The position numbers and the translations under genes are program-made. DNA of 64,000 nucleotides from Pelagibius sp050330205. Lineage in GTDB: Bacteria; Pseudomonadota; Alphaproteobacteria; Kiloniellales; Kiloniellaceae. The DNA lies in contig JBHJOA010000032.1 in the NCBI GenBank assembly GCA_050330205.1, forward strand, positions 62,001-126,000. The letters run 5' to 3'. Shown piece by piece: positions 1 through 9,778 of the stretch (its first letter is position 1; the number at the start of each line of letters is the position of its first letter). Below the pieces are notes generated by a model. The model was given only the letters and a program-made list of their open reading frames with translations, ran no database searches and was not told where the DNA came from.

Positions 1-2694
1 TGCCCCGCCGCCCGGGGCCGCCTCGACCCAGATGCTGCCGCCGAAATGCTCGACGATCTGGCGCGAGATGGTCAGGCCGAGACCGGTACCGTGTGGCTTG
101 TCGGTGAGGTTGGAAGCGGCCTGCTGGAACTTCTCGAAGATCAGTTGGCGGTTCTCCGGCGGAATGCCGCGGCCGTTGTCGGCCACCGAGATCTGCAGGC
201 CCTCCGGCCGGCTGCGCGCGGTGACCACGACGTGACCGGCCTTGGCGGCACAGAATTTGACCGCGTTGGAGAGCAGGTTGACGAGGACCTGGATCAGGCG
301 GTCACGGTCGGCATAGACGGTCGGCAGGTCGTGGTCGATCCGCACTTCCAGCCGCGCCGACTTCTCGGTGAAGAGCGCCGAGGTGATGGCGATCGCCTCC
401 TCGATCACCTCCCGCGGGGCGAGTGACTCCATCTCCCAATCGAGGCTTCCCGCCTCCATCTTGGCGAGGTCGAGGATCTGGTTTATGAGGCGAGTGAGGC
501 GCTCGCTTTCCTTCACGATCACGGCGAGGAACTTGCGCCTGTCGTCGACTCCGAGGTCAGGGTTGTCGAACAGAATCTCGCTGAAGGAGCGGATCGAGGT
601 AAGCGGCGTGCGCAGCTCGTGGCTGACCGTGGAGAGGAACTCGTCCTTCATGTGGTCGAGTTCTTGCAAGCGAGCATTGGCCTCCCGCAGCTCCGCGGTG
701 AGTGCCTCCAGTTCGCGCGACTTCTGCTCCAGGCCATGGCTGTATTCGATCACCTGCGAGGTTTCCTCTAGGATCTCCAGCACCTCCTCGATCCCGAGCA
801 CCTCGCCCTTGGCGACCGAAGCCACCATCACGCGGGAGGAGGCCGCCCCGATGACGCCGGCCAGCAGACGCTCGGCATAGCTGACCAGCCCAGGGTCGGC
901 CTCGCGCAGCTTGCCCACGTTGACGTCGTGGATGCGTCCGTAGTCGGCGAAGGCGCGATCGGCGCGGATCGGCCCGATGAAGCGCGCCACCAGGTTCTTG
1001 AGGTCCGGAACGGTGGCCGATCCGCGCCAGAAACGCGAACCGCTCTGCGCTCCGGAATGCCGGAAGACGTCGACGAAAAGGACCGCCTGGATGCGCTCGA
1101 TGGCGCTCGGCCGGTCGAGCAGCGAAACCATCACATAGCCGCCGATGTTCGCCAGCATGCTCCAGAACATGGCGTGCGAAAGGCTGTCCAGCCCCTGCAG
1201 GCCGAACAGCGCATAGGGCCGGAGCAGTTCGATGCCGAGCGGTCCGTACTCGATGAAGGATGTCGGCAGCCAGCCGGGCCGCGCGAAGGACGGCAGCAAC
1301 AGGGTGTAGCCCCATATCACGAAGCCGAGGGTCAGTCCCACCAGGGCGCCCAGCCGCGTCCCGCCTTTCCAGAAGATGCCACCGATGATGGCCGGGGCGA
1401 ACTGGGCGGCCGCCGCGAAAGACACCAGGCCGATGGTGACCAGCGCCTCGGGCTGGCCGATGAAGCGGAAGTAAGCAAAGGAAAGCAGTAAAATCAGTAT
1501 GATGGCACCGCGGCGGATGCGCAGCAGCAGACGTGAAAGGTCGCCGCGCTCCGTCATCCGCAGCCAGGAGATGCGGATCAGCGCCGGCATGATCAGGTCG
1601 TTGCAGATCATCGTCGACAGCGCGATGGCGGCGACGATGACCATGCCGGTCGCCGCCGAAAGCCCGCCGATGAAGGCCAGCATGGCAAGGCCCTCGGCCC
1701 GTTCCTGCATCGGGATGGTCAGCACGAAGGTATCCGCATCGACCGTACCGGCAGGAAACTGCAGCAATCCGCTGACGGCGATCGGCAACACGAAGATGTT
1801 GATCACCAGCATGTAGAGCGGAAACAGCCAGACCGCACGCGCCAGGTGCCGCTCGTTCACGTTCTCCACCACGGTCACCTGGAACTGACGCGGAAGGCAG
1901 ATGATGGCCGCCATAGACAGCAGGGTCAGGGTGATCCACTGCAGGTAGCTGCCGCCTGAGTCGATGAAGAAGATCTGGACGATGGCCTCGTCGGCCGCCG
2001 CGCGCCTGAAGAGATCACCGAAACCGTCGTTGACGCCGAAGGTGACGAAGACCCCGACCGCCAGGAAGGCGATCAGCTTGACCAGCGATTCGAAAGCGAC
2101 CGCGGCCACCATACCCTCGTGATGCTCCGAGGCGTCGATGTGGCGGGTACCGAAAAGGATGGCGAAGACCGCCATGACCAGGGCGACCCAGAACGCCGTG
2201 TCGGCCAGCAGCGGCACATTGGTCTGCAGTGGCATGGCGACCACCGGATATTGCCGCAGAACGTTGAAGGAGGTCGAAACGGCTTTCAGCTGCAGCGAGA
2301 TATAGGGAATGATGCCAACCACCGCGATCACCGTGACCAGGGCGCCGAGGCTCGTCGACTTGCCGTAGCGCGACGAGATGAAATCGGCGATGGAGGTGAT
2401 GCGATGAGCCTTGCTGATGCGAATGATCTTGCGGATCACGAACCACCAGAGCAGGAATACCAGCGTCGGCCCGAGATAGATCGGCAGGAAGTGAATGCCG
2501 CCGGAAGCGGCACGCCCGACCGATCCATAGAATGTCCAGGAAGTGCAGAAGACGGCGATCGAAAGAGCATAGATCCAGGGGCTTCGGATGACGCTGCGGC
2601 CCGCATCGGCGCGCTTGTCGGCGTAGTACGCGATCGCGAACAGCAAACAGAGATAGGCAAATGCGATGACAAGAATGCCCCAGGTCGAGAGCAT
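1..2694 (-). CDS. SSS transporter-histidine kinase fusion (CbrA type), 3' end beyond window
   Basis: The reading frame opens at ATG 2694 and runs off the left edge, giving 898 residues. Residues 1 to about 500 are a multi-membrane-segment sodium:solute symporter domain. A STAC-like segment follows near residue 600 (motif ERLLAGVIGAASSR), then a coiled coil, then a HisKA domain with the phospho-acceptor in VSHELRTPL (His692). The ATPase domain shows NLLSNAVKF, DNGRGIP and GTGLGL. Known members such as CbrA sense or transport amino acids and phosphorylate a partner regulator. It lies 2 bp after a small membrane protein gene and downstream of a response regulator, which suggests one operon and a cognate pair. 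Whether a receiver domain follows cannot be seen. Confidence 0.93.
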   Translation of the reverse strand, partial: MLSTWGILVIAFAYLCLLFAIAYYADKRADAGRSVIRSPWIYALSIAVFCTSWTFYGSVGRAASGGIHFLPIYLGPTLVFLLWWFVIRKIIRISKAHRITSIADFISSRYGKSTSLGALVTVIAVVGIIPYISLQLKAVSTSFNVLRQYPVVAMPLQTNVPLLADTAFWVALVMAVFAILFGTRHIDASEHHEGMVAAVAFESLVKLIAFLAVGVFVTFGVNDGFGDLFRRAAADEAIVQIFFIDSGGSYLQWITLTLLSMAAIICLPRQFQVTVVENVNERHLARAVWLFPLYMLVINIFVLPIAVSGLLQFPAGTVDADTFVLTIPMQERAEGLAMLAFIGGLSAATGMVIVAAIALSTMICNDLIMPALIRISWLRMTERGDLSRLLLRIRRGAIILILLLSFAYFRFIGQPEALVTIGLVSFAAAAQFAPAIIGGIFWKGGTRLGALVGLTLGFVIWGYTLLLPSFARPGWLPTSFIEYGPLGIELLRPYALFGLQGLDSLSHAMFWSMLANIGGYVMVSLLDRPSAIERIQAVLFVDVFRHSGAQSGSRFWRGSATVPDLKNLVARFIGPIRADRAFADYGRIHDVNVGKLREADPGLVSYAERLLAGVIGAASSRVMVASVAKGEVLGIEEVLEILEETSQVIEYSHGLEQKSRELEALTAELREANARLQELDHMKDEFLSTVSHELRTPLTSIRSFSEILFDNPDLGVDDRRKFLAVIVKESERLTRLINQILDLAKMEAGSLDWEMESLAPREVIEEAIAITSALFTEKSARLEVRIDHDLPTVYADRDRLIQVLVNLLSNAVKFCAAKAGHVVVTARSRPEGLQISVADNGRGIPPENRQLIFEKFQQAASNLTDKPHGTGLGLTISRQIVEHFGGSIWVEAAPGGGA

Positions 2695-2696
2695 GG

Positions 2697-3011
2697 CTAG
2701 CGCACCTCGCGCCCTTCGTCACTCCTGCCATCGTCAGCAGGGAGATTCTCGGCCCCCTCCGGCATGTTCTCCGGCATGGGGCCGTGAATGCGAAGGGGCG
2801 GCGAAGCATCGTCCTCCATCAGCCCCGATACGTTGATCGCCAGCAACACGATCGCCCCGCCCCAGGCGACGAAGATGTAGAGGTAGAGGGTGGGAATTCC
2901 GAAGACCAGATCCGGCACGGAGAAGATCGATAGGATCGGCGGATTGAAAGCCAGCAGCGCCACGACGAAAAGCACCACCGACCACTCGCCGCTGCGGCGA
3001 AGGCGTTTCAT
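2697..3011 (-). CDS. small two-segment membrane protein, function unknown
   Basis: A 104-residue protein with two hydrophobic segments (about residues 11-30 and 42-62) and an acidic, proline-rich cytoplasmic-looking tail of about 40 residues. It sits between the response regulator (9 bp upstream) and the SSS-kinase (2 bp downstream) in the same orientation. Small two-helix proteins often accompany SSS-family transporters as accessory subunits, so a role in assembling or tuning the fused transporter-kinase is a reasonable inference. I do not recognise a named family. Confidence 0.75.
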   Translation of the reverse strand: MKRLRRSGEWSVVLFVVALLAFNPPILSIFSVPDLVFGIPTLYLYIFVAWGGAIVLLAINVSGLMEDDASPPLRIHGPMPENMPEGAENLPADDGRSDEGREVR

Positions 3012-3020
3012 ATCGGCGCG

Positions 3021-3395
3021 CTAGCCCGGCGACAATCCGAGCAGGCTGCGTGCCCGGTCGACCAGATCCCGTGTCGAGAAAGGTTTCGTCACGTAGTCGT
3101 CGGCGCCGAGCGCCATCCCCTTGTGGCGATCCATTTCGCGACCCTTGGCGGAAAGCATCATGATTCTGACGCCATCGTGCCGGCGGTTGGCGCGGATCGC
3201 CCGGCACACGTCATAGCCGTCGCGCCGCGGCAGCATGACGTCCAGCACCACGAGATCGGGATGCTCGCTCTCCACCAGTTGCAGCGCGGTGGCGCCGTCG
3301 CTCGCCACCCGCACGTCGAAGCCCTCCTGCTTCATCAGAAAGCTCAGGGACTCGACGATATTCGGCTCATCTTCGACGACAAGAACCAGTCTTGG
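3021..3395 (-). CDS. single-domain response regulator (receiver only)
   Basis: A stand-alone receiver domain of 124 residues. With a GTG start at 3395 the key residues fall at canonical positions: acidic pair Glu8/Asp9, phospho-acceptor Asp52 (VVLDVMLP), Ser82 and Lys104 (TKPF). A GGGGAGGCG ribosome-binding site lies just upstream of this GTG. An in-frame ATG at 3440 would add 15 residues but has no ribosome-binding site. There is no output domain, so it probably works by protein contact or in a phosphorelay. It is the first gene of an apparent operon with the membrane protein and the SSS-histidine kinase. Confidence 0.9.
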   Translation of the reverse strand, partial: PRLVLVVEDEPNIVESLSFLMKQEGFDVRVASDGATALQLVESEHPDLVVLDVMLPRRDGYDVCRAIRANRRHDGVRIMMLSAKGREMDRHKGMALGADDYVTKPFSTRDLVDRARSLLGLSPG

Positions 3396-3470
3396 CACCC
3401 TGCTCGCCTCCCCGCTTGTGCGGCTTCTTTCGGCAAGCATAGCATGAAGGAGGTATCCGGCGTCGCCCCC

Positions 3471-6236
3471 TTAAATTTCCCCCCGGCCCGGCGGCTCAGG
3501 CGCGGCGGCGGGTGCCGGCGGCCGCGGCGGGAACACCAGCCGCTGATAGAGGAAGGGGATCCCGAGCAGGCTGAAGCCGAGCGCCGCAAAGGAGAAGAAG
3601 CGGTGCAGGCTCTGGAGCGCCCCCCAGTCGAAAAGCAGCACCTTGGCCGTCGCCGCCGTCAGCACCGCCAGCGAGGCGTAGCGCAAGCTGGCGTAGCCGG
3701 TCCGGAGGCCGATGCCGAGCAACACCCAGGCATAGCCGAGCCAGACCAGCGAGTAGGTCAGCAGCTCGGCGTCGCTCGTGCGCCCGACGTCCAGGATCGG
3801 ACCGTGGAAGGCGCGGCGGACCTCCAACGAGAGATAGACGAAGACCAGCAGCAAGGCGTAGATGGCAGCGGCGATTGCCGTCCTGCGGAAGCCGTCGGCC
3901 CGCAGTTCCCAGGCAAACAGCAGCGCGAAACCGGCCGGCACCAGATAGGCCAGGGCCAGCAGATTGACCAGGGGCCAGGCGCCCACTGCCTCGCCGCTCC
4001 ACAACGGGTTGGAGCTAAGCAGCTGGAACAGCGGCGAGTGCACCGCGGCCAGGCCGGCCAGCAGGCGCCAGCCCCACAGCAGCGCCGGGCGGCCATGACG
4101 ACGGTTGATCCGCAGACAGGCATAGGCAATGCCCAGCCAGGCCACGGTCTGCAAGGACTGCTCGGCAAGACCGTAGGTCCGGCTGGCGAGATCCCCGGCG
4201 ACAAGACTGCGGATCTGGAAGGTGACCATCAGCCAGAACAGCACAAGTGCCCCGCCCTCGAGCAGGGTAACCAGGCGGCCGCCGGCCTGCTGCCGGAAGC
4301 GGCCAGCGGCCCACCAGAAGGCCAGCGCCGGCACACCATAACCGTAGAGGATCCAATTGATCCCCGGCAATCTGCCCAGGGGATAATCGAGGACGTTGTA
4401 GTTCAGCACCAGCCGGACCAGAACCACGGCAGCGACCGTCATGGCGACGGGCCGCAGACTGGTCAGGTTCAGGCGCGTCGAGATCCAGGCCGTTGCCGGC
4501 AACAACAGCGACAGCGCGACGGTGAGCCAGGCCTGCTCCAGAGCCATGGCGAAGGCCAGGCCGAAGGCGGCGACGCTACCGAGGGCATAGATGCCGAGCA
4601 GCAGGTCGTTGTGCGCCGGGCTGCCGGGGAGCGGCGGCCGGCTGCGGATCCAAGTGGCCGCGCCGAGACCGAGGACGGCCAGGGCGACCGCCGCGGCGGA
4701 CCAGGCAAGATCGACACCCAGGCCAGTGACGCGCCAGTAGGCGACCGCCAGCAGCGGGACAGGCACCCCTGCGGAGATACCCGCCCAGACCGCCGGCCGG
4801 CGCGCCCGGGCGAGGGCGAGGAAGCCCGAGACCGCGAAGAGTGCGCCGAAGACCAGGGCGACCACGACGAAGATCGTGAGAGCCGGCGGTACTACCGGCC
4901 CCAGCGTGTCACCGTAACCCTCCCCACGGTAGCTGTGGGCGAACTCGGGCCAGTCGCCGATCGCCGGCAGGTGCCAGCAGGCGAAGAGGGCCACGGTGAG
5001 GGCGGCGGCGACCACGGCGAGCCCCTCGAAGACCGCCTCGCGCCAGGCGGCGGCGAGGAAGAGCGAAACGAGTAGGAAAGCCGCGACGAGCGAAGCCTGT
5101 CCGTAGCCGTCCATGCGCAGCAGGATGAAGCAGAGCACCGCCGTGGTCAGGGCACCGGCCCAGGCGATGCGGTCGGGCATGGCCGTGGGGAACAGACCGT
5201 CGGAGTCGTCGACGGCGTCGTAACGCACCGCGAGGAAGAGTGCCGCGAGCAGCACCAGGAAGCTGCCAAGGGCGGCCCCATCGCCGGTGGACCAGAGGGC
5301 GGCGAACCAGAACAGCGCCCAGAGGGACGCACCTGCGAGAACGCCCCAGGCGAGCCACCAGCAGGCCATGTAGCGGGTGATGGCGAGAGCGGCGGCCGTC
5401 AGTGCCAGCAGGTAGGCGAAGAGCCCCCAGGCGGAAGGCTCGCTGGTCGACACCAGCAAGGGTGTCAGAAAGCCGCCGAGCAGGGCCAGGACGGCGATGA
5501 AGGGCCCGTGCAGGATGGAGAGGCCGAAGGCGGCGAAGGCGACCAGCGCCAGCAGGGCAAAAGCGACCAGCGGCGAAAGCAGCTCGTAGAGGCCGTAGGC
5601 GGCATAGAGGCTGCCGAAAGCCGAGGCAAGCCCCGCCGCGGTAAGGGCCGGCGGTAGATAGTTGGGTCCGACGGCGGCAATGGCGCGCTGTAACGGGCGG
5701 CGGCGCAGCCATTCACCCCCGAGGGTGAGCGCGAGGCCGAAGAGGAAGCCGGCGGCGCAGCGCGCGCCCGGGCCCAGCGCCATCCAGCCGTGCTCGTAGC
5801 CGTACCTGGCGAGGAAGAGGCCAGCCAATGCCAGGGTCACGCCGCCGAGCCAGATCAGCCCGCGCGAGGTCAGCCACTGCTCGAGGTTGCGCTCGCGTGG
5901 CGTCGGACGCGGCGCGAGCTGCGGCGGCTCGGCCTCCGGCGCCGCCGCGGCCGGCGGCGCGGCAGGCTCCGGTGGGGCGGCCTCCCGCGGCGCTTCCGGG
6001 GCGGCTTCCGGCTGGGGCGGAGTCTCGGGAGCGGCCGTTTCGCCCCCTCGCCGGTAGAGGTGGCGCAGATCTCGCAACTCGGCGCTCAGCGCGTCGAGGC
6101 GGTTGTGCAGGGCCGCCACCTGGCTCGCCGAGGCCCCTTTGCCTCGGAAGAAGGCAGCAATTCCGAGACCCGGCCCGACCAGCAGGTAGAGCGCGGCGAG
6201 CACGCCCAGGAGTACCCAGAACCCCTCATCGTCCAT
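3471..6236 (-). CDS. DUF2339 family polytopic membrane protein
   Basis: A 921-residue protein. It has an N-terminal membrane segment (about residues 7-29), a short predicted coiled coil (about 40-62), a long Pro/Ala/Glu-rich linker (about 65-115), and then a very hydrophobic region of some twenty or more membrane helices to the C-terminus. This layout is typical of DUF2339 proteins, whose function is not established. The ATG at 6236 has a GAGGAG ribosome-binding site. It lies downstream of the acyltransferase/synthetase gene on the same strand with a 31 bp gap, so it could be co-transcribed with lipid-metabolism genes. Confidence 0.85.
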   Translation of the reverse strand: MDDEGFWVLLGVLAALYLLVGPGLGIAAFFRGKGASASQVAALHNRLDALSAELRDLRHLYRRGGETAAPETPPQPEAAPEAPREAAPPEPAAPPAAAAPEAEPPQLAPRPTPRERNLEQWLTSRGLIWLGGVTLALAGLFLARYGYEHGWMALGPGARCAAGFLFGLALTLGGEWLRRRPLQRAIAAVGPNYLPPALTAAGLASAFGSLYAAYGLYELLSPLVAFALLALVAFAAFGLSILHGPFIAVLALLGGFLTPLLVSTSEPSAWGLFAYLLALTAAALAITRYMACWWLAWGVLAGASLWALFWFAALWSTGDGAALGSFLVLLAALFLAVRYDAVDDSDGLFPTAMPDRIAWAGALTTAVLCFILLRMDGYGQASLVAAFLLVSLFLAAAWREAVFEGLAVVAAALTVALFACWHLPAIGDWPEFAHSYRGEGYGDTLGPVVPPALTIFVVVALVFGALFAVSGFLALARARRPAVWAGISAGVPVPLLAVAYWRVTGLGVDLAWSAAAVALAVLGLGAATWIRSRPPLPGSPAHNDLLLGIYALGSVAAFGLAFAMALEQAWLTVALSLLLPATAWISTRLNLTSLRPVAMTVAAVVLVRLVLNYNVLDYPLGRLPGINWILYGYGVPALAFWWAAGRFRQQAGGRLVTLLEGGALVLFWLMVTFQIRSLVAGDLASRTYGLAEQSLQTVAWLGIAYACLRINRRHGRPALLWGWRLLAGLAAVHSPLFQLLSSNPLWSGEAVGAWPLVNLLALAYLVPAGFALLFAWELRADGFRRTAIAAAIYALLLVFVYLSLEVRRAFHGPILDVGRTSDAELLTYSLVWLGYAWVLLGIGLRTGYASLRYASLAVLTAATAKVLLFDWGALQSLHRFFSFAALGFSLLGIPFLYQRLVFPPRPPAPAAAPEPPGRGEI

Positions 6237-6267
6237 GACACCACTCCTCAGGAAGCAGCGCCCGCCG

Positions 6268-9200
6268 TCAGGCGGCGCCCTGGGTTCCCATCAGTTGTTC
6301 CGCCAGGGCCTTGGCCCCTGGATGGTCGGCCTTGCCGCTGCCGAGCAACGGCAGCTTGTCGACGTGGAAGACCTGGCGCGGCACCATCAGTTCGCTTGCG
6401 CCCTCGGCGCGGGCCTGGACCGAGATTTCCTCGCGCGACGCCTGCGGGCGCTCGGTAAGCAGAACAAGCTGCTCGCCTTTGCGCGCATCCGGCAGCGCAA
6501 CGATGGCATGCATTTCATCTGGCCAGAGGCTGCTTACCAGGTTCTCCACCGCACCCAACGAGACCATCTCGCCGGCGATCTTGGCGAATCGCTTGGCGCG
6601 GCCGAGGATGCGAATATATCCGTCGTCGTCGAGGGCGACGATATCGCCGGTGTCGTACCAGCCTTCGGGCGGCGGCTCCAGGGCGCCGGGATTGTCGGCC
6701 TTCAGGTAGCCCAGCATGATGTTGGGGCCTGCAACCATCAGCCGCCCCCCCTCCTCCACGCCCGGCACAGGCTCCAGGCGGTGGTCGACGCCGGGGAGCA
6801 GGCGACCCACGGTACCGGCCCGAAAGTGCATGGGAGAGTTCACCGCGATCACCGGCGCGCACTCGGTCGCGCCGTAGCCCTCCAGGATGCGCAGACCGAA
6901 CTTCTCCATCCACACCCGGCGGGTTTCATCGCGCACGCGCTCGGCCCCGGCGAAGACGTAGCGCAAGGCATAGAAGTCATAGGGATGAGCCATGCGCGCG
7001 TAGCCGGCCAAAAAGGTGTCGGTCCCGAAGAGGATGGTGGCATTGGTGTCGTAGGCCAACACCGGCACGATGCGGTAGTGCAGCGGCGAGGGGTACATGA
7101 AGGTCTTCACGCCGGAAAACATCGGCAGCAGCATGCCGCCGGTCAGGCCGAAGGAGTGGAACACCGGCAGAGCGTTGAAGACGCTGTCGGTGGGATTGAA
7201 GTCGATGCGCGCGGCCAGTTGGCGGCAGTTGGCCAGCAGGTTGTCATGGCTCAGCACCACGCCCTTGGGCTGACCCTCCGAGCCGGAGGTGAACAGCACC
7301 AGGGCCGGCCCGTTGGGATCGAGGCCCCGGGCACCGCAGGCGCGCGCATGCAGCGTCCCGGCAAAGGGTGCCGCCAGCAGGCCGCGCAGCTTGGCGATGC
7401 TGCCGATCTCGCCGCGCAGATCTTCCAGGTAGACCAGCCTCACTGCACCCTCCAGGGCGGCGGCGACCTCTCCGAGCTTGGCCTGCTCGACGAAGCGCCG
7501 CGAGGTGTAGACGGTCCGTATCTCCGCCGTCTCGCAAGCCGACAGCAGGTTGGCGCTGCCCGCCGTGAAGTTCAGCATGGCCGGCACCCGCCCGAAGGCC
7601 TGCAACGCAAAGAAGGAAACCGCCGCGCCGGCGGCGCTCGGCAGCATCAGGCCGACGATTTCGCCGTGCCGGGTCTGCTGCGCCATCTTCGCCCCGAGTA
7701 CCAGCGCGCCGGTGACCAGGCGATTGTAGGTCAGCGGCTTGCGCTCGATGTCCTCCACCGCCGGCTTGCCGCCGCCATGTATGGCACGCGCCTCCAGCAG
7801 GGCCTGGAACAGCGTGCGGGGCTCCTGATGGTGGATGCGGAACATCATGTCCGACATCACCTCGTAGAGAGCGTCGCCGGCCAGTTGGCGGCGGCGGCGG
7901 CCGCGCGCCTCCGCCGGAATCTCGAAACGTCGCGGCGCCAGCACGGTGATGGTGATCTTCGGGAAAAGGCGCAGGCGGAACTTGCCCTTCAGCCGCGAAA
8001 AGCGGCTGAACTGGGCGCCGTCGATACGCACGGGCAGGATCTGCGCGCCGGACTTGTCGGCGATCATTCCCGGCCCTTCATAGACCTTCATGAGGGCGCC
8101 GGTCACGGTGATGCGGCCTTCCGGGAAGATGACGCAGTGCTTGCCTTTCTCGACTTCACGGATGAGGGCACGGGTGGCCAGCGGTGAAGTCGGGTCCATC
8201 GGAAAGGCCTCGATCAGGGCCATAAAGGGTCGCACCCACCAGCGTGTCGCCATGTGGGTATCGATGGCGAACATCGGGCGGCCCGGCAGGAAGGCGGCGA
8301 GAAGGGCGCCGTCCAGAAACGACACGTGGTTGACGACCACGACGGCCTTGTCGCCGGCGGCCGCGATGTTGTCGCGGCCGTGCAACTCGACCCTGTAGAA
8401 GAGTCGCAGGAGGGCGGCGGCGAGTCCTTTCATCAGCTCGTGGGGCAGCAGCCGGCAAACATAGTATGCGGCAATGACATTCGCGGCGGCGATGACCAGG
8501 AAGATGCCCGTCACGCTCATGCCGACCGCGAAGAGCAATGCCGCCGCCGCTGCGCCGAGAACCATGAAGAGCGCGTTCATGACGTTGTTGGCGGCGATGG
8601 TGCGCGCCTTGTGGTCGACCTCGGCACGCTGCTGGACGATGGCGTAAAGCGGCACGATATAGAGGCCGCCGCAGATCGAGATCAGCAGCAGGTCGGCGAG
8701 GATGCGCCAATGGGCCGCCACGGCAAGGAAACCGCCCGCGCCCAAGGGGCCTTCGGCGGCAGCGAGCGGGTCCACGCCGAGGCTGGCGAAATACAGATCG
8801 ATGGAGAAGACCGCCATGCCGAGCGCGCCGAAGGGGACCGTGCGCGCGGAAATCTCGCCTTTCAGCAGGCGGTCGCAGCCGATCGACCCGAGGCCTATAC
8901 CGATGGAGAACACCGTGAGAAACAGTGTGACCACCGTCTCGTCGCCGCCCAGGACTTCCTTGGCGTAGGGCGGGAACAGCAGGATGAAGGTGGCGCCGAC
9001 CAGCCAGAACCAGGAGATGCCGAGGATCGAGAGGAAGATATCGCGGCGGCGGGCCGCATGGGTCAGGATCGCGCGCGTCTCGGTGACAAAATTCCAGTTG
9101 ACCCGAAGGCCGGGCGCGGTCGCCGGCGCCACAGGGATCGTCAGGCTCGCCGCACAGCCCAGGACGGCGACGGCGACCACCGCAATGGAAACGATGGTGG

Positions 9201-9723
9201 TCCCGCCCTCGGTGAGGATAATCAGGCCGCCGGCGATGGTGCCGAGCAGGATGGCCAGGAAGGTCGCCGCTTCGATGAGGGCATTGCCGCCGACCAGTTC
9301 CCGGGCTTCCAGGTGCTGCGGCAGGATGCCGTATTTCAGCGGCCCGAAGAAGGTCGATTGAACCCCCATGAGAAACAGCACGGCGATCAGGAAATCGGCA
9401 CGCCCCCAGGCGAAACCGGCGGCCGCCATCGCCATGACCGCGATCTCGGCCGCTTTCACCACGCGGATCATGCGCGCCTTGTCGTACTTGTCAGCCAGCT
9501 GGCCTGCCGTGGCGGAGAACAGGAAGAACGGCAGGATGAAAACGCCGCCGGCCACCGCCACCAGCACCTCGCCGTCGGTTCCGCCGGCGTCCGCCAAGCG
9601 GAACAGGATCAGCATCACCAGCGCGTTCTTGAAGAGGTTGTCGTTGAAGGCGCCGAGGAACTGCGTGACGAAGAGCGGCAGGAAGCGGCGGCTTTTCAGG
9701 ATATCCAAGGTTTGGTCCGACAT
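6268..9723 (-). CDS. trifunctional MFS / PlsC acyltransferase / acyl-ACP synthetase (LplT-Aas type)
   Basis: A 1151-residue fusion of three modules. Residues 1-430 are an MFS-type flippase-like domain resembling LplT. Residues about 440-630 are a PlsC acyltransferase with the HX4D motif at His466-Asp471 and FPEGR at 534-538. Residues about 655-1145 are an AMP-forming acyl-ligase with the phosphate-binding loop at 811-821 and the late motif YDTGD. In E. coli, LplT imports lysophospholipid and Aas re-acylates it. This protein combines both, as is common in Proteobacteria. It acts at the inner membrane. The downstream hydrolase gene order and nearby TetR regulator suggest a lipid-remodelling neighbourhood. 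Confidence 0.93.
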   Translation of the reverse strand: MSDQTLDILKSRRFLPLFVTQFLGAFNDNLFKNALVMLILFRLADAGGTDGEVLVAVAGGVFILPFFLFSATAGQLADKYDKARMIRVVKAAEIAVMAMAAAGFAWGRADFLIAVLFLMGVQSTFFGPLKYGILPQHLEARELVGGNALIEAATFLAILLGTIAGGLIILTEGGTTIVSIAVVAVAVLGCAASLTIPVAPATAPGLRVNWNFVTETRAILTHAARRRDIFLSILGISWFWLVGATFILLFPPYAKEVLGGDETVVTLFLTVFSIGIGLGSIGCDRLLKGEISARTVPFGALGMAVFSIDLYFASLGVDPLAAAEGPLGAGGFLAVAAHWRILADLLLISICGGLYIVPLYAIVQQRAEVDHKARTIAANNVMNALFMVLGAAAAALLFAVGMSVTGIFLVIAAANVIAAYYVCRLLPHELMKGLAAALLRLFYRVELHGRDNIAAAGDKAVVVVNHVSFLDGALLAAFLPGRPMFAIDTHMATRWWVRPFMALIEAFPMDPTSPLATRALIREVEKGKHCVIFPEGRITVTGALMKVYEGPGMIADKSGAQILPVRIDGAQFSRFSRLKGKFRLRLFPKITITVLAPRRFEIPAEARGRRRRQLAGDALYEVMSDMMFRIHHQEPRTLFQALLEARAIHGGGKPAVEDIERKPLTYNRLVTGALVLGAKMAQQTRHGEIVGLMLPSAAGAAVSFFALQAFGRVPAMLNFTAGSANLLSACETAEIRTVYTSRRFVEQAKLGEVAAALEGAVRLVYLEDLRGEIGSIAKLRGLLAAPFAGTLHARACGARGLDPNGPALVLFTSGSEGQPKGVVLSHDNLLANCRQLAARIDFNPTDSVFNALPVFHSFGLTGGMLLPMFSGVKTFMYPSPLHYRIVPVLAYDTNATILFGTDTFLAGYARMAHPYDFYALRYVFAGAERVRDETRRVWMEKFGLRILEGYGATECAPVIAVNSPMHFRAGTVGRLLPGVDHRLEPVPGVEEGGRLMVAGPNIMLGYLKADNPGALEPPPEGWYDTGDIVALDDDGYIRILGRAKRFAKIAGEMVSLGAVENLVSSLWPDEMHAIVALPDARKGEQLVLLTERPQASREEISVQARAEGASELMVPRQVFHVDKLPLLGSGKADHPGAKALAEQLMGTQGAA

Positions 9724-9778
9724 GGTCAGGGTCCAGTCCGGGGTTGCCGGGAAATGCCAAAATCACGGCCGCCGCGCA

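Noticed and set aside
3123..5075. Long open frame (650 codons) on the plus strand opposite the DUF2339 and response regulator genes
   Set aside because: Composition is dominated by Arg, Gly, Gln, Asp and His with no domain pattern, as expected for an antisense frame of high-GC coding DNA; the minus-strand genes have clear families.
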